Notes under the pieces: generated by a model
The model's input: only the letters and a program-made list of their open reading frames with translations
Told to the model about the DNA's origin: nothing
Databases searched by the model: none
From: Herbaspirillum sp. DW155
Lineage (GTDB): Bacteria > Pseudomonadota > Gammaproteobacteria > Burkholderiales > Burkholderiaceae_D
DNA length: 64,000 bases
Direction of reading: 5' to 3'
NCBI RefSeq assembly: GCF_037076565.1
Contig: NZ_AP029028.1
Location: forward strand, 3,906,001 to 3,970,000
In this document: piece after piece, positions 9,046-18,853 of the stretch
Numbering within the stretch: position 1 is the stretch's first letter
How the letters are laid out: each line of letters starts with the position of its first letter
Made by a program: the position numbers and the translations under genes

Positions 9046-11253
9046 ATGAACCGTCTTACGCCGATTGCCGCCGCTTTGGTCGCCACCTTTGCCGCGCCCC
9101 TGAGCCTGCATGCACAGCAGGTCACTTCCACTCCTTCGACCAGCAAGCCGGCGGCCGACAGCCAGCTGGCGCCCGTGACCGTCGAGGGTCGCCGCGATGA
9201 TTTCGCCAGCACCGGCACGGCCATCACCAAGCTGCCGGCCGACCTGCACGACGTGCCGCAATCGGTGACCGTGGTCAACAAGGCGCAGATGCAGTCACAG
9301 GGCGTGACGTCGCTGGCCGATGCGCTGCGCAACGTCTCGGGCATCACGCTGGGTGGTGCCGAAGGCGGCCAGATCGGCAACAACATCAACCTCAACGGCT
9401 TCTCGGCACGCACCGACATCTACCTCGACGGCTTCCGCGACCGTGGTCAGTACTACCGCGACACCTTCGCCATCGAAGAAGTGGAAGTCCTGATGGGCCC
9501 CTCCTCGATGCTCTTTGGCCGTGGCTCGACCGGCGGCATCATCAACCAGGTCAGCAAGAAAGCCAACCTGACCGCCGCCACCGAGGTCGGCGCCTCGGTG
9601 ACCACCAATGGTCTGGTGCGCAGCACGGTGGACGTCAACCGTCCGCTGACCGATACCTCGGCCATGCGTATCGAAGCCATGGCCCAGAAGGGCGCGGCCA
9701 GCACGCGCAACCAGACCGACGTGCAAGACTTCGGCCTGGCCGGCTCCTACGTCTGGGGCATCGGCACTTCCACCGAAATCACCCTGTCGGCCCTGCTGCA
9801 GCATAACAATGACCAGCCCGACTATGGCCTGCCGCCCTTGAACGGCCACCCCGTCAACGTCGACCGCAACACCGCCTATGGCCTGGACAGCGACCGCACC
9901 ATTCAGGATGTGGCTTCGTTCAACGCGGGCATCAAACATAAAATCGCGCCCGACGTCACCCTGCGCAACCAGACCCAGTTCAACTACGTGCGTACCGATG
10001 CTGTGGAAACGGCGCCCCAGAGCCTCGGCACGGTGTCCTCCGGCAGCTTCACCAGCCTGACCAGTAGCAATCTGCCCCTGTCCAGCCTGTATGTGCGCGG
10101 CCAGAGCCATGATCGTTTAATTACCGACTATTCCATCTTCAACCAGACCGAGCTGGCGGCCAAGTTCGCTACCGGCAGCGTCAAGCACGATACGGTGGCC
10201 GGCGTAGAAGTGGGGCATGACGGCTACGACAACCAGAACTACTATCGCAACGGCAGCTGCAATGGTCGCTCGCTCAATGCCAGCGGCGCCACTACCGGCT
10301 ACGTGGATTGCGTCTCGGCGGTCAATCCCAGCTACAGCTCTGCCGGCAGCAACGTCACCTCCACCGCAGGAAACCATGCCGGCGGCAGCGCCAACACCCT
10401 GGCCGCCTACGTGGGCGATACCATAGAACTGGCCCCGCAATTCAAGCTGGTCGGCGGTCTGCGCTATGACCGCTACGTGGCCAGCGTCAGCAACTCGATC
10501 TCCAGCACCAGAAATCCGGGTTACGCCGAGCAGACCGTCAATTTCCTGAGCGTGCGCTCAGGCGCAATCTGGCAGCCGACCTCGGCCCAGGCTTACTACG
10601 TCTCGTATGGCACCTCGTTCAACCCCTCGCTGGAACAGTTGACCGGTACCCAGGGTCAGCAGAATCTGGACCCCGAAAAAAATCGCTCCTATGAAGTGGG
10701 AGGCAAATGGGATTTGGCCAATGGCCTGGCCCTGACTGCCGCCGCCTTCCAGATCACCAAGGAAAACGCCCGCAGCCAGGTTGCCACCGGTGTCTACGTG
10801 CTGGACGGCACGGTACGCGTCAATGGTGCCCGCACCGGTGCCACCGGCCACATTACGCACGACTGGCAGGTCGCCGCCAACTACACCTATCTGGATGCCA
10901 AGGTGCTCAACGGCGCGGCGGGCGATAACTCGGTAGGCAAGATCCCGGTCAACACGCCCAAGCACACCCTGACCACCTGGACCACCTACGACCTGGCCCC
11001 GCACTGGCAGATCGGCGGCGGCGCGACCTACATGTCGCAGCGCTATGCCGACGCGCCCAACACGGTACAAGTCGGCGGTTACACCCGTTACGACGCGATG
11101 CTGGCCTACACCACCAAGGCCTACGACATCCGCCTGAACCTCTACAACCTGACCGACAAGATGTATTACGATGCGCTGATCCAATCCGACGGCGGCCGTT
11201 CGGTCCCGGGTTCGGGCCGTACCGCCATGCTGTCGCTGACCTATCGCATGTAA
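9046..11253 (+). CDS. fiu: Fiu-like TonB-dependent siderophore receptor
   Basis: The 735-residue protein starts with a signal peptide (cleavage after about LHAQ, residue 24). A TonB-box-like APVTVEG follows, then the plug (about 50-165: DVPQSVTVV, LADALRNVSGI, GPSSMLFGRGSTGGIIN). The 22-strand barrel ends in the outer-membrane sorting motif LSLTYRM with terminal aromatic-x-hydrophobic character. A Cys pair near residues 405-425 probably closes an extracellular loop. Length and plug match the catecholate receptor Fiu. The next gene is its usual partner, the PiuC/YbiX oxygenase, 16 bases downstream. The assignment to catecholate or monomeric iron complexes follows from the fiu-ybiX pairing, not from ligand residues. 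Confidence 0.92.
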   Translation: MNRLTPIAAALVATFAAPLSLHAQQVTSTPSTSKPAADSQLAPVTVEGRRDDFASTGTAITKLPADLHDVPQSVTVVNKAQMQSQGVTSLADALRNVSGITLGGAEGGQIGNNINLNGFSARTDIYLDGFRDRGQYYRDTFAIEEVEVLMGPSSMLFGRGSTGGIINQVSKKANLTAATEVGASVTTNGLVRSTVDVNRPLTDTSAMRIEAMAQKGAASTRNQTDVQDFGLAGSYVWGIGTSTEITLSALLQHNNDQPDYGLPPLNGHPVNVDRNTAYGLDSDRTIQDVASFNAGIKHKIAPDVTLRNQTQFNYVRTDAVETAPQSLGTVSSGSFTSLTSSNLPLSSLYVRGQSHDRLITDYSIFNQTELAAKFATGSVKHDTVAGVEVGHDGYDNQNYYRNGSCNGRSLNASGATTGYVDCVSAVNPSYSSAGSNVTSTAGNHAGGSANTLAAYVGDTIELAPQFKLVGGLRYDRYVASVSNSISSTRNPGYAEQTVNFLSVRSGAIWQPTSAQAYYVSYGTSFNPSLEQLTGTQGQQNLDPEKNRSYEVGGKWDLANGLALTAAAFQITKENARSQVATGVYVLDGTVRVNGARTGATGHITHDWQVAANYTYLDAKVLNGAAGDNSVGKIPVNTPKHTLTTWTTYDLAPHWQIGGGATYMSQRYADAPNTVQVGGYTRYDAMLAYTTKAYDIRLNLYNLTDKMYYDALIQSDGGRSVPGSGRTAMLSLTYRM

Positions 11254-11269
11254 GAAAGAAGACGCGCCC

Positions 11270-11956
11270 ATGCTCATCACCATCCCTCAGCTGCTGGACC
11301 CGCAAACCCTGCAGCATGTACGCCAGCTGCTGGACCAGGCGGGGGATGCCTGGGTGGATGGGCGCGTCACGGCGGGCTACCAGGGCGCGCCGGTCAAGTT
11401 CAACCAGCAGATCGACGAGCATTCCGAGGTCGCCCTGCAATGCCAGCGCATCATCGTTTCCGCGCTGGAGCGGCATCCGCGCTTCATCAGCGCGGCGCTG
11501 CCCAACCTCATCTACCCGCCCATGTTCAACCGCTATGGTGAGGGCATGACCTTTGGCGCCCACGTCGATGGCAGCGTGCGCATCCATCCGCACAATGGAC
11601 GCAAGCTGCGTACCGATGTCTCGGCCACGCTGTTTTTGGCCGACCCGGCCGACTACGACGGCGGTGAATTGCAGATCGATGACAGCTACGGCATGCACAG
11701 CGTCAAGCTGGCCGCCGGCGACATGGTGCTCTATCCGGCCACCAGCCTGCATACGGTGACGCCCGTCACGCGCGGCGTGCGCGTGGGCTGCTTCTTCTGG
11801 GTGCAGAGCCTGGTGCGCGACGATGGCCAGCGCCAGATGCTGTTCGACATGGACAACGCCATCCAGCGCCTGAACCAGACCGACGCCGATGCACTCGCGC
11901 GACGCACCCTGGTGGGCTGCTATCACAACCTGCTGCGGCAGTGGAGCGAGACCTGA
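11270..11956 (+). CDS. piuC: PKHD-type Fe(II)/2-oxoglutarate dioxygenase PiuC/YbiX
   Basis: A 228-residue dioxygenase, the usual length for the PiuC/YbiX family. The iron ligands are visible as His98 and Asp100 (GAHVDGSV) and His161 (SLHTVTP), with Arg171 as the 2-oxoglutarate anchor. It follows the Fiu-like receptor with only 16 bases between, so the two are co-transcribed. The family is repeatedly found beside iron-siderophore receptors and is thought to act in iron or siderophore metabolism; its substrate is not known. Confidence 0.93.
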   Translation: MLITIPQLLDPQTLQHVRQLLDQAGDAWVDGRVTAGYQGAPVKFNQQIDEHSEVALQCQRIIVSALERHPRFISAALPNLIYPPMFNRYGEGMTFGAHVDGSVRIHPHNGRKLRTDVSATLFLADPADYDGGELQIDDSYGMHSVKLAAGDMVLYPATSLHTVTPVTRGVRVGCFFWVQSLVRDDGQRQMLFDMDNAIQRLNQTDADALARRTLVGCYHNLLRQWSET

Positions 11957-12003
11957 GCGCCCTTCCCAGGCTCAACCTCCCACGCTCAAATTATTTATAT
12001 CGT

Positions 12004-13419
12004 TTATTTGAAGTAACGCGGATCCATCTTGCGAAACACCCAGGCCGAGACCAGGGTGATCACGCCCACGATGACGAAGGTGATCTGGAAGCTGGCATTG
12101 GTGGCCGCCCCCGCCTCGCTCTTGAAGACATTGACCAGAGTCCCGCCGATGGTCACACCCAGGCCGATGGCCAGCATCTGCACCATCGAGAAGAGACTGT
12201 TGCCGCTGCCAGCATCTTCCCTGCGCAAGCCCTTCAAGGTCACGCTGTTCATGGCCGCGAACTGCATGGAATTGGACGCCCCGAACACCGCCAGTTGTAC
12301 GATGGACGCGGCCAGCGGCCAGCCCGGCGTGATCAGCGCAAACGATACGATGGACAGGCCGACGATGGCGGTATTGATCAGCAGGAAGCGGTCATAGCCA
12401 TAACGCTTGACCAGCGGCGCAATCCACGGTTTGGCGATGGTGCCGGCAATGGCCGCCGGCAGCAGCAGCATGCCCGCGTGCAGCGGTGAATAGCCCAGCC
12501 GCACCTGCAACAGCAGCGGCAACAGGAACGGCACTGCAGCCGAACCGATACGGCATACCAGGTTGCCTGCCAGTCCGATGCTGAAATTGGGTTCCCCGAA
12601 CAAACCGAGCCGGAACAGTGGACGGGGATGAACAGACGCATGGCGCCAGTAGACCAGTACAGTGACTGCCGCCAGAACGAACAGTCCGAGACTCCAACCA
12701 GTACGGTTGTGATCGAAAGGCACGTCCAGCGCCAGCGAGAAGGCCACCATGCAGGCGGACAGCAAGGCGCAGCCGAACAGATCGAAGCGAGGTGTACCGG
12801 TAAGGCTGTCATCGGGCAGGAAGTACAGTACGGCCCCCATCCCCAGTACACCTACAGGAAGGTTGATCAGGAAGATCCAGTGCCAGGACAGGCTTTCTAC
12901 CAGCCACCCGCCCAGTACAGGACCGACCACCGGACCGAGCTGCCCGGCAATCGAGATCGAGGCCAGCGCGGCGATGTACTGCGCACCCGGCACCGCCCGC
13001 AGCACGGCCAGACGTCCGACCGGCAACAGCATGGAACCGCCCAGCCCTTGCACCACGCGCGCGGCCAGCAGCAGCGGCAGGGTCGGCGCCATGGCGCACA
13101 GCAGCGAGCCCAGCGCGAACAGCAGGATCGCCGCGAAGTAGACGCGGCGTGTGCCGAAGCGGTCGGCCAGCCAGCCCGAGGCGGGCGTGAGCGAAGCCAT
13201 GGTCAGCGTGTAGGCCACCACCACCGGATGCATGTTCAGCACCGGCTCGCCCAGGCTGTGCGCCATGGCGGGCAAGGCGGTGTTGACGATGGTGGTGTCC
13301 AGCGTCTGCATGAAGAAGCCGGAGGCGACGATCCACAGCAGCGCGCGCTGGGTCACGGGATCATTGACGGAGGAAGAGGCAGGGGTGTCGCTCAGACGGG
13401 GCGGCTGGTTGGCGGACAT
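12004..13419 (-). CDS. mdtD: MdtD-like DHA2-family MFS multidrug exporter
   Basis: A 471-residue 14-helix major facilitator, exactly the length of Escherichia coli MdtD. Shared landmarks are FFMQTLDTTIVNTALP in helix 1, the motif A region GWLADRFGTRRVY, motif C GPVLGGWLVE, and SWHWIFLINLPVG. MdtD normally sits in the mdtABCD-baeSR operon; here it stands alone, convergent with the piuC gene. In E. coli it has been linked to citrate and iron-citrate efflux, which would suit its place next to iron genes, but that link is inference. Confidence 0.88.
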   Translation of the reverse strand: MSANQPPRLSDTPASSSVNDPVTQRALLWIVASGFFMQTLDTTIVNTALPAMAHSLGEPVLNMHPVVVAYTLTMASLTPASGWLADRFGTRRVYFAAILLFALGSLLCAMAPTLPLLLAARVVQGLGGSMLLPVGRLAVLRAVPGAQYIAALASISIAGQLGPVVGPVLGGWLVESLSWHWIFLINLPVGVLGMGAVLYFLPDDSLTGTPRFDLFGCALLSACMVAFSLALDVPFDHNRTGWSLGLFVLAAVTVLVYWRHASVHPRPLFRLGLFGEPNFSIGLAGNLVCRIGSAAVPFLLPLLLQVRLGYSPLHAGMLLLPAAIAGTIAKPWIAPLVKRYGYDRFLLINTAIVGLSIVSFALITPGWPLAASIVQLAVFGASNSMQFAAMNSVTLKGLRREDAGSGNSLFSMVQMLAIGLGVTIGGTLVNVFKSEAGAATNASFQITFVIVGVITLVSAWVFRKMDPRYFK

Positions 13420-13520
13420 GACGGAAAGAAAGTGGAAATGCGCGGATCAAAACACGGCGGGGACACGTTGCCGTGTCCCCGTGCATTGCCGCGTCATTCT
13501 ACGCCTTCAGGCGTTTCTCA

Positions 13521-14375
13521 TCAGAAGGCCTGCGGACGCCACTTCAGCAACCGCCGTTCCAGCGCATGCAGCAGCCAGTCCGCCGCCAGCGCCACCACGG
13601 CCAGCACGATCATCGCGGCAAACACACCGCTGGCATTGAAAGCACCCTGGGCGGTGGAGATCAGCAGGCCGATGCCTTGCTTGGAGCCGAGGAATTCACC
13701 CACCACCGCGCCCACCAGCGCAAAGCCGAAGCTCACATGCAGGCTGGCCAGGATCCACGACAGCGCCGACGGAATCACCACGGCCATGGTCACCTGGCGC
13801 GGCGAGGCACCGAGGATCCGGGCATTGGCGATCATGGTGCGGTCGGCCTCGCGCACGCCCTGGAAGGCATTGGCAAACACCACGAAGAACACCATCACCA
13901 CCGCCAGCGCCACCTTGGAAGCCATGCCCAGGCCGAAGGCGATAACGAAGATGGAGCCCAGCACCACGCGCGGAATCGAATTGGCGATCTGGATGTAGAG
14001 GCTGAAGACGTCCGAGAGCAGCTGGTTGCGCCCGAGGATGATGCCGGCGATGACCCCGGCCACCGAGCCGATCAGGAAACCCAGCACGGTTTCTTCGAGC
14101 GTCACCAGAACCTGCGTCCAGAGCGGGCCTTGAGAGGTTCCCTCGACCATCCACTCGACGATCTGCGCCACGATGGCCGACGGTTGCGAGAAGAAGAAGG
14201 GATCGATCCAGCCCAGACGCGCGCCGCCTTCCCATCCGCCCAGCACGATCACCAGGATGGCGATGCGCAGGCCGATGACCAGTTGTTTTCGCGCGCGGAG
14301 CTTGCGCCGGGCCTCGGCTTCGACGCCGGCGATGTCCATCGTCGCGGCGCGGTGGCTGGCTTGTGCTTGTGTCAT
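13521..14375 (-). CDS. SsuC/TauC-type ABC transporter permease
   Basis: About 284 residues with six membrane helices and the EAA-type coupling loop around ADRTMIANARILGASPRQ. I prefer ATG 14375, preceded by AGGTGAG, over GTG 14384 three codons upstream. It is the last gene of a three-gene importer operon (binding protein, ATPase, permease). A REP-like inverted repeat fills the 170-base gap to the ATPase gene. The family imports nitrate, sulfonates, taurine or pyrimidine precursors; the sequence does not tell which. Confidence 0.88.
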   Translation of the reverse strand: MTQAQASHRAATMDIAGVEAEARRKLRARKQLVIGLRIAILVIVLGGWEGGARLGWIDPFFFSQPSAIVAQIVEWMVEGTSQGPLWTQVLVTLEETVLGFLIGSVAGVIAGIILGRNQLLSDVFSLYIQIANSIPRVVLGSIFVIAFGLGMASKVALAVVMVFFVVFANAFQGVREADRTMIANARILGASPRQVTMAVVIPSALSWILASLHVSFGFALVGAVVGEFLGSKQGIGLLISTAQGAFNASGVFAAMIVLAVVALAADWLLHALERRLLKWRPQAF

Positions 14376-14416
14376 GTTGCTCACCTGTTTTTCAGAAAAT
14401 TGCTTCCGTGCTGTGC

Positions 14417-14527
14417 GCGCTCTTCGATACGCCGCTGTGCGGCGACTCAGAGCGAACGGGGCATTATTGATGCACCAAGTGAACCGTTCGGCCTGAGTCG
14501 CCGCGCAGCGGCGTATCGAAGGAGCGC
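14417..14527. repeat. REP-like inverted repeat pair 1
   Basis: Arms of 43 and 44 bases at 14417-14459 and 14484-14527 are nearly perfect inverted copies. Each unit reads CTTCGATACG, a short palindrome (GCCGC-TGT-GCGGC in one, GCCGC-TGC-GCGGC in the other), then ACTCAG and CGAACGG. It lies between two genes of one operon. The same unit occurs as a second pair at 18879-19001. Confidence 0.85.
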
Positions 14528-14545
14528 TCCGACTGATGCGACGGC

Positions 14546-15373
14546 TTACGCGATATGCACTTCCTCGCGCAAATCCGCCCAGATGCGCCGCGAGATATCG
14601 ATGAAGCGCTGCTCATAGCGCACCTCCTCCATCACGCGCGGACGCGGCAGGTCGATGAGATAGACGCTCTTGAGCGTAGCCGGCCGCGCGGTCAGCACAT
14701 ACACTTTGTCAGCCAGGGCGATGGCTTCTTCCAGATCATGGGTCACGAACACCACCGAGCCCGAATGGGCCGACCACAGGCGCAGCAGTTCATCCTGCAT
14801 CAGGGTGCGGGTCTGCATGTCCAGCGCCGAGAAGGGTTCATCCATCAGCAGTATCTCGGGGCTGTTGATGAAGGTCTGGGCCAGCGCCACGCGCTTGCGC
14901 ATGCCGCCCGAGAGCTGGTGCGGATAATGGTCGCCGAACTTGTCCAGGCCCACGCGGCGGATCCATTCGTCGGCCAGCGCATGCGCCTGCTCCCTGGACT
15001 GCCCACGGAACATCGGGCCGGCCGCCACGTTGTCGCGCACGCTGCGCCAGGGAAAGACCGCATCGTTCTGGAACACGAAACCGATGCGCGGATCGATGCC
15101 GGCGACCGGCTGCCCCATCACCCGCACCTCCCCCAGCGTCGGCTTGAGCAGGCCGGTGATGAGCGAGAGCGTGGTCGACTTGCCGCAGCCGGTGGGGCCG
15201 ACCACGGCGACGAATTCACCGCGCGCCACGCTCATGGAAAAGTCGCGCAGGGCCACCGTCGCCCGGCCATCGGCAGTGATGAAGCGGCAGCTCACGTTGC
15301 GCAGTTCGATGGCCGGGGTGGCCTGCGCGACCTGGCCGGTGGGCGTGAAGGCCTGCTGGTTGATCGCATTCAT
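14546..15373 (-). CDS. SsuB/TauB-type ABC transporter ATPase
   Basis: A 275-residue nucleotide-binding subunit. Walker A is GPTGCGKST (about residues 60-68), the signature is LSGGMRKRVALAQ, Walker B is ILLMDEPFSALD, and the switch His is in VVFVTHDLEEAI. Start ATG 15373. It energises the permease encoded downstream; the substrate-binding protein gene lies 124 bases upstream in the same orientation. The closest transporter class is nitrate/sulfonate/bicarbonate. Confidence 0.9.
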   Translation of the reverse strand: MNAINQQAFTPTGQVAQATPAIELRNVSCRFITADGRATVALRDFSMSVARGEFVAVVGPTGCGKSTTLSLITGLLKPTLGEVRVMGQPVAGIDPRIGFVFQNDAVFPWRSVRDNVAAGPMFRGQSREQAHALADEWIRRVGLDKFGDHYPHQLSGGMRKRVALAQTFINSPEILLMDEPFSALDMQTRTLMQDELLRLWSAHSGSVVFVTHDLEEAIALADKVYVLTARPATLKSVYLIDLPRPRVMEEVRYEQRFIDISRRIWADLREEVHIA

Positions 15374-15497
15374 CGTGGAGATCTTTCGTAGCGGAAGGTT
15401 GAGTGCATCCCTGACGCGCCGGCGCGCATCATGGTGTAAATCATTTATATCATTTCCGAAAATCCGGGAGAAGACCGGTCACCGGCCGGCCCCTGCC

Positions 15498-16511
15498 TCA
15501 CTTCACGTTGTTGACGAACTCATCCGTATACGTCTTGGACAAGTCCACATGCTTGCCCTTGACGTTGGGATTGAAAGCCGACAGCACGGCCAGCACGGTC
15601 TCCGGTCCGCCCTTGGGCATCTTGCCGTCCTGCGAATACATGGGCAGCGAATTGGCCAGCGCCTGTATATACAGCGGCTTGTTGTTGCCGTAGTAGTCCT
15701 TGGGCATCTTGTCGGCGATCTGTTCGGCCGTATGCGTATGGATGAACCTGAGCGTCCTGACGAAGGCGCGCGCCAGTTTCTGGGCCTCGTCCTTGTGGCT
15801 GTTGAGCCAGCTGCGCTGTACATACACGCTGGAGGCCGGATAAAGCCCGCCCAGCGCCTTGATGGTGCCCTCCACGGTACGCATGTCGACCAGCACCTGG
15901 GCGTCGCCGCTCTTGAGCAGGAGCGACGCAGTGGGTTCGGTGGTCATGCCGGCATCGATGCGCCCCTGTTTCATGGCGGCGATGAAGGTGTTGTCCGCCC
16001 CCACCGGCAGTACCGAGAACTGTTTGGAACTGATGCCCTGGCGCGCGGCCAGGTATTGCGTCAGGAAGTTGGTGGAGGAACCCAGCCCGGTCACGCCCAG
16101 GGTCTTGCCTTTGGCATCGGCCATGCTCTGGAAGTGTGGCGCGGCTCTGGTCGAGACCAGTTCCACCTCGCCCGGCACCTGGGCGAGGATGGTGATGGCG
16201 GTGATTTCCTTGCCCTTGGTCTGCAGGTCGATGGCGTGGTCATAGAATCCGACCACGGCCTGCACGGCGCCGGCCAGCAGTTCGTTCTCGGCATCGACCC
16301 CGGCCGGCTGCGACTGCAGCTCCACGTCCAGCCCCTCGTCCTTGAAGTAGCCCAGTTGTTCGGCCAGCCTGGCCGGCAGGTAGACCATCTTGTTGATGCC
16401 GCCCACCATGATGGTGACCTTGGCGGCGGCCCTTGCCTGGATCGGCAGCACGGCCAGCATGGTGCCGGCAACGGCCAGCGAAAGCAGGCCTCGGCGGAGA
16501 TTTTTGTTCAC
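15498..16511 (-). CDS. SsuA/ThiY-type periplasmic substrate-binding protein
   Basis: About 337 residues with an N-terminal signal peptide (VNKNLRRGLLSLAVAG to about ARA). The two-lobed NMT1/SsuA fold follows, with the typical segments VYLPARLAEQLGYFKDEGLDV and GRIDAGMTTEP. I start at GTG 16511-16509 because AGGAG lies six bases upstream on the minus strand and the signal peptide then begins at once; the longer frame adds 16 unlikely residues. First gene of the importer operon and divergent from the two-component pair at 16810. Substrate unknown; aliphatic sulfonates or nitrogenous aromatics are typical for the family. Confidence 0.88.
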   Translation of the reverse strand: MNKNLRRGLLSLAVAGTMLAVLPIQARAAAKVTIMVGGINKMVYLPARLAEQLGYFKDEGLDVELQSQPAGVDAENELLAGAVQAVVGFYDHAIDLQTKGKEITAITILAQVPGEVELVSTRAAPHFQSMADAKGKTLGVTGLGSSTNFLTQYLAARQGISSKQFSVLPVGADNTFIAAMKQGRIDAGMTTEPTASLLLKSGDAQVLVDMRTVEGTIKALGGLYPASSVYVQRSWLNSHKDEAQKLARAFVRTLRFIHTHTAEQIADKMPKDYYGNNKPLYIQALANSLPMYSQDGKMPKGGPETVLAVLSAFNPNVKGKHVDLSKTYTDEFVNNVK

Positions 16512-16809
16512 GTCAGCTCCTGGAAATCGATGCGAAAGCCCGTGGATTCTACGGTGCATTCATATCACCGGCAAAATTCACTTTACCGCGTCGGGCCACG
16601 GCGGTTGGGGGGCGGGCAAGACGGCAAAACCGGCACGCATTATGATTGTCTCCTGAATTTTTTGGGCGAGATGGTCTGAAGCCATCCTCACTTCTTGTAG
16701 ACTTGCGGGCCTATTCTAAGAAGCCGAAACCTTCATCCAGCTTTCCAAATTCCGGCTTTTTGCTTTGCAACGCAGCATAAAAGCACCTCAAGAAACACGA
16801 GACCATCGC

Positions 16810-17481
16810 ATGAAATTGCTCCTGATCGAAGACAATCCCCAGCTCGCCCACTGGCTGGAGCAGATTCTCAAGGAACACAAGTTCACGGTCGATATCGCCG
16901 CCGATGGCGAGATCGCCGATCAGGTCCTGCGCGACGAGAACTACGACGTCGTATTGCTGGACCTGATGCTGCCCAAGCTGCACGGCAAGAACGTGCTGCG
17001 CCGCCTGCGCGAGCGCCACAACGGCGTGCCGGTGATGATCCTGACCGCCAGCGGCTCCATCGATGAAAAGGTCGAGTGCCTGGGCGCGGGCGCCGACGAC
17101 TATCTGGTCAAACCCTTCGAGATCCGCGAACTGGTGGCGCGCATCAAGGTGCTGGTGCGCCGCCAGACACCCGACAAGGCTGCCGAGATCCATTGCGGCG
17201 ATCTGGTCTATGACAGCAACACGCGCCAGTTCGCCGTGGCCGGCGTGACCCTGGCGCTACCGGCGCGGGAGCACGATGTGCTGGAAGTGCTGATGTTGAA
17301 GCAAGGCAAGACCGTCTCCAAGACGGCGCTCATGAAAGGCGTCTTCAGCCTGTCCGAAGAACCGAGTGCCGATGCCATCGAAATCTACATCTCGCGCCTG
17401 CGCAAGAAACTGGAGCACTCCAGCGCCGCCATCATGACCCTGCGCGGCCTGGGCTACCTGCTGAAGCAGAAAGATGATTGA
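16810..17481 (+). CDS. OmpR/TctD-family response regulator
   Basis: 223 residues. The receiver has its acidic pair in LLIEDNP, phospho-acceptor Asp in VLLDLMLPKLHG and Lys in LVKPF. A winged helix (about 125-220) ends RGLGYLLK. Start ATG 16810 (MKLLLIEDN); the upstream extension in frame is not part of the family. It overlaps the kinase start by eight bases, so the pair is translationally coupled. It sits between an importer operon on the other strand and the pentitol operon downstream, and could control either. Confidence 0.92.
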   Translation: MKLLLIEDNPQLAHWLEQILKEHKFTVDIAADGEIADQVLRDENYDVVLLDLMLPKLHGKNVLRRLRERHNGVPVMILTASGSIDEKVECLGAGADDYLVKPFEIRELVARIKVLVRRQTPDKAAEIHCGDLVYDSNTRQFAVAGVTLALPAREHDVLEVLMLKQGKTVSKTALMKGVFSLSEEPSADAIEIYISRLRKKLEHSSAAIMTLRGLGYLLKQKDD

Positions 17482-18853
17482 CAGCCTGCGCCTGCGGCTG
17501 TTGTGGTGGCTGCTGATCCCGATGGCGGTCTACGTGGGCCTGTCCACCAGCGATGCGTATGACAATGCCGTCTCCAGCGCCACCGTGGTGCAGGACCGGG
17601 CGCTGCTGGCCTCGGCCCGCATGATGGCCGGCCAGGTCGGCTGGAATGATGGTGCGCCGGTGGTCTCGATCCCCCCGGCGGCGCTGGAGCTGTTCGCCTC
17701 TCCCGCCCAGGATGCGGTGTATTACCAGGTGCTGATGGATGACGACACGCTCCTGGCCGGCCGCCCGGACTTCCCCGCCGAGCCTGACTTTGCGGCGCTC
17801 TATCCGGTCTATACCACGACCACTTTCAACGGCAAGCCTCTGCGCGTGGTCAGCTACATCCGCGCACTCTTCGACGAAGGCACGCTGCGCATGGTGGCGG
17901 TTTCGGTGGGCCAGACCATGCAGGGACGACAGGAAATGATCGACGACCAGTGGCATGCCTCGCTGCGGCGCCAGATCGTGTTGCTGTTGCTGGCCATCAG
18001 TCTGGTGGTGCTGGGCCTGACGATGGAATTGCGGCCGCTGCTGGCACTCAAGGACGAGCTGGCCACGCGCGAGCCGGATTCGCTCACGCCGTTGCGCGCA
18101 GGCGGCTTGCAGCAGGAATTGCGGCCCATCGTGGAAGCCATCAACCAGTACATCTTCCGCCTCAATGCGCAGGTGACGGTGCAGAAGCGCTTCGTCGCCG
18201 ATGCAGCGCACCAGTTGCGCACGCCGCTGGCGGTGATCGATTCGCAGATCCAGTTCGCGCGCCAGCTGGACGACCCGGCACGCGTAGCGCAAGTGCTCGC
18301 AGCGCTGCAGGAGGGCAGCCGCAGCATGACCGACCTGACCAACAAGCTCTTGCTGCTCTCGCAGGCCGAGGCCTCCAACAGCAGCGCCTTCCCGCGCGCG
18401 CCGGTGGACCTGGTGGCGGTGGCCGCGATGGTGCTGGAGGAACTGGCCGGACTGGCCCTGAAGAAAGGCATCGACCTGGGGCTGGAGACCACGCTGGAGA
18501 GCGCCATGGTCAACGGCAACGAGGCGCAACTGATGGGCTTGCTGATGAACCTGATCGACAATGCCCTGCGCTATACGCCTGAAGGCGGCAAGGTCACCGT
18601 GGGACTGGAAAAGAAGCGCAGCCAGTTCATCATCACCGTCACCGACAATGGTCCCGGCATCCCCGCCGAGGTACGCGAGCGCGTGTTCGAACGCTTCTAT
18701 CGCAATGCCGCGCCGGACCAACCAGGCTCCGGCCTGGGCCTGGCCATCGTGCGCGAGATCGTGCAGGCTTCGCAGGGATCGATACGGCTCGACGCGCCGG
18801 CGCAAGGCAGCGGGCTGGTGGCGACGGTCTGCCTGCCTGCATTGCAGAGCTGA
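17474..18853 (+). CDS. tctE: TctE-type sensor histidine kinase
   Basis: A 459-residue kinase with TM1 at about 9-28. A periplasmic 2CSK_N-like sensor (about 30-165) is typical of TctE, the tricarboxylate sensor family, and TM2 lies at about 168-188. The phospho-acceptor His is near 245 in [12 protein letters not shown]. The ATP-binding domain has LIDNALRYTPEG, DNGPGIP and GSGLGLAIV. All catalytic boxes are intact. It overlaps the response regulator gene. The symbol follows family resemblance only; no tctCBA tricarboxylate transporter is adjacent. Confidence 0.88.
   Translation: MIDSLRLRLLWWLLIPMAVYVGLSTSDAYDNAVSSATVVQDRALLASARMMAGQVGWNDGAPVVSIPPAALELFASPAQDAVYYQVLMDDDTLLAGRPDFPAEPDFAALYPVYTTTTFNGKPLRVVSYIRALFDEGTLRMVAVSVGQTMQGRQEMIDDQWHASLRRQIVLLLLAISLVVLGLTMELRPLLALKDELATREPDSLTPLRAGGLQQELRPIVEAINQYIFRLNAQVTVQKRFVADAAHQLRTPLAVIDSQIQFARQLDDPARVAQVLAALQEGSRSMTDLTNKLLLLSQAEASNSSAFPRAPVDLVAVAAMVLEELAGLALKKGIDLGLETTLESAMVNGNEAQLMGLLMNLIDNALRYTPEGGKVTVGLEKKRSQFIITVTDNGPGIPAEVRERVFERFYRNAAPDQPGSGLGLAIVREIVQASQGSIRLDAPAQGSGLVATVCLPALQS

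Noticed and set aside
12004-13419. An mdtABCD-baeSR-type efflux operon around the MdtD homologue
   Set aside because: No RND pump subunits are adjacent; the neighbours are the piuC gene and an unrelated importer.
16512-16809. Promoters for the divergent importer and two-component genes
   Set aside because: TATTCT-like and other AT-rich hexamers exist but none has a partner at a proper distance.
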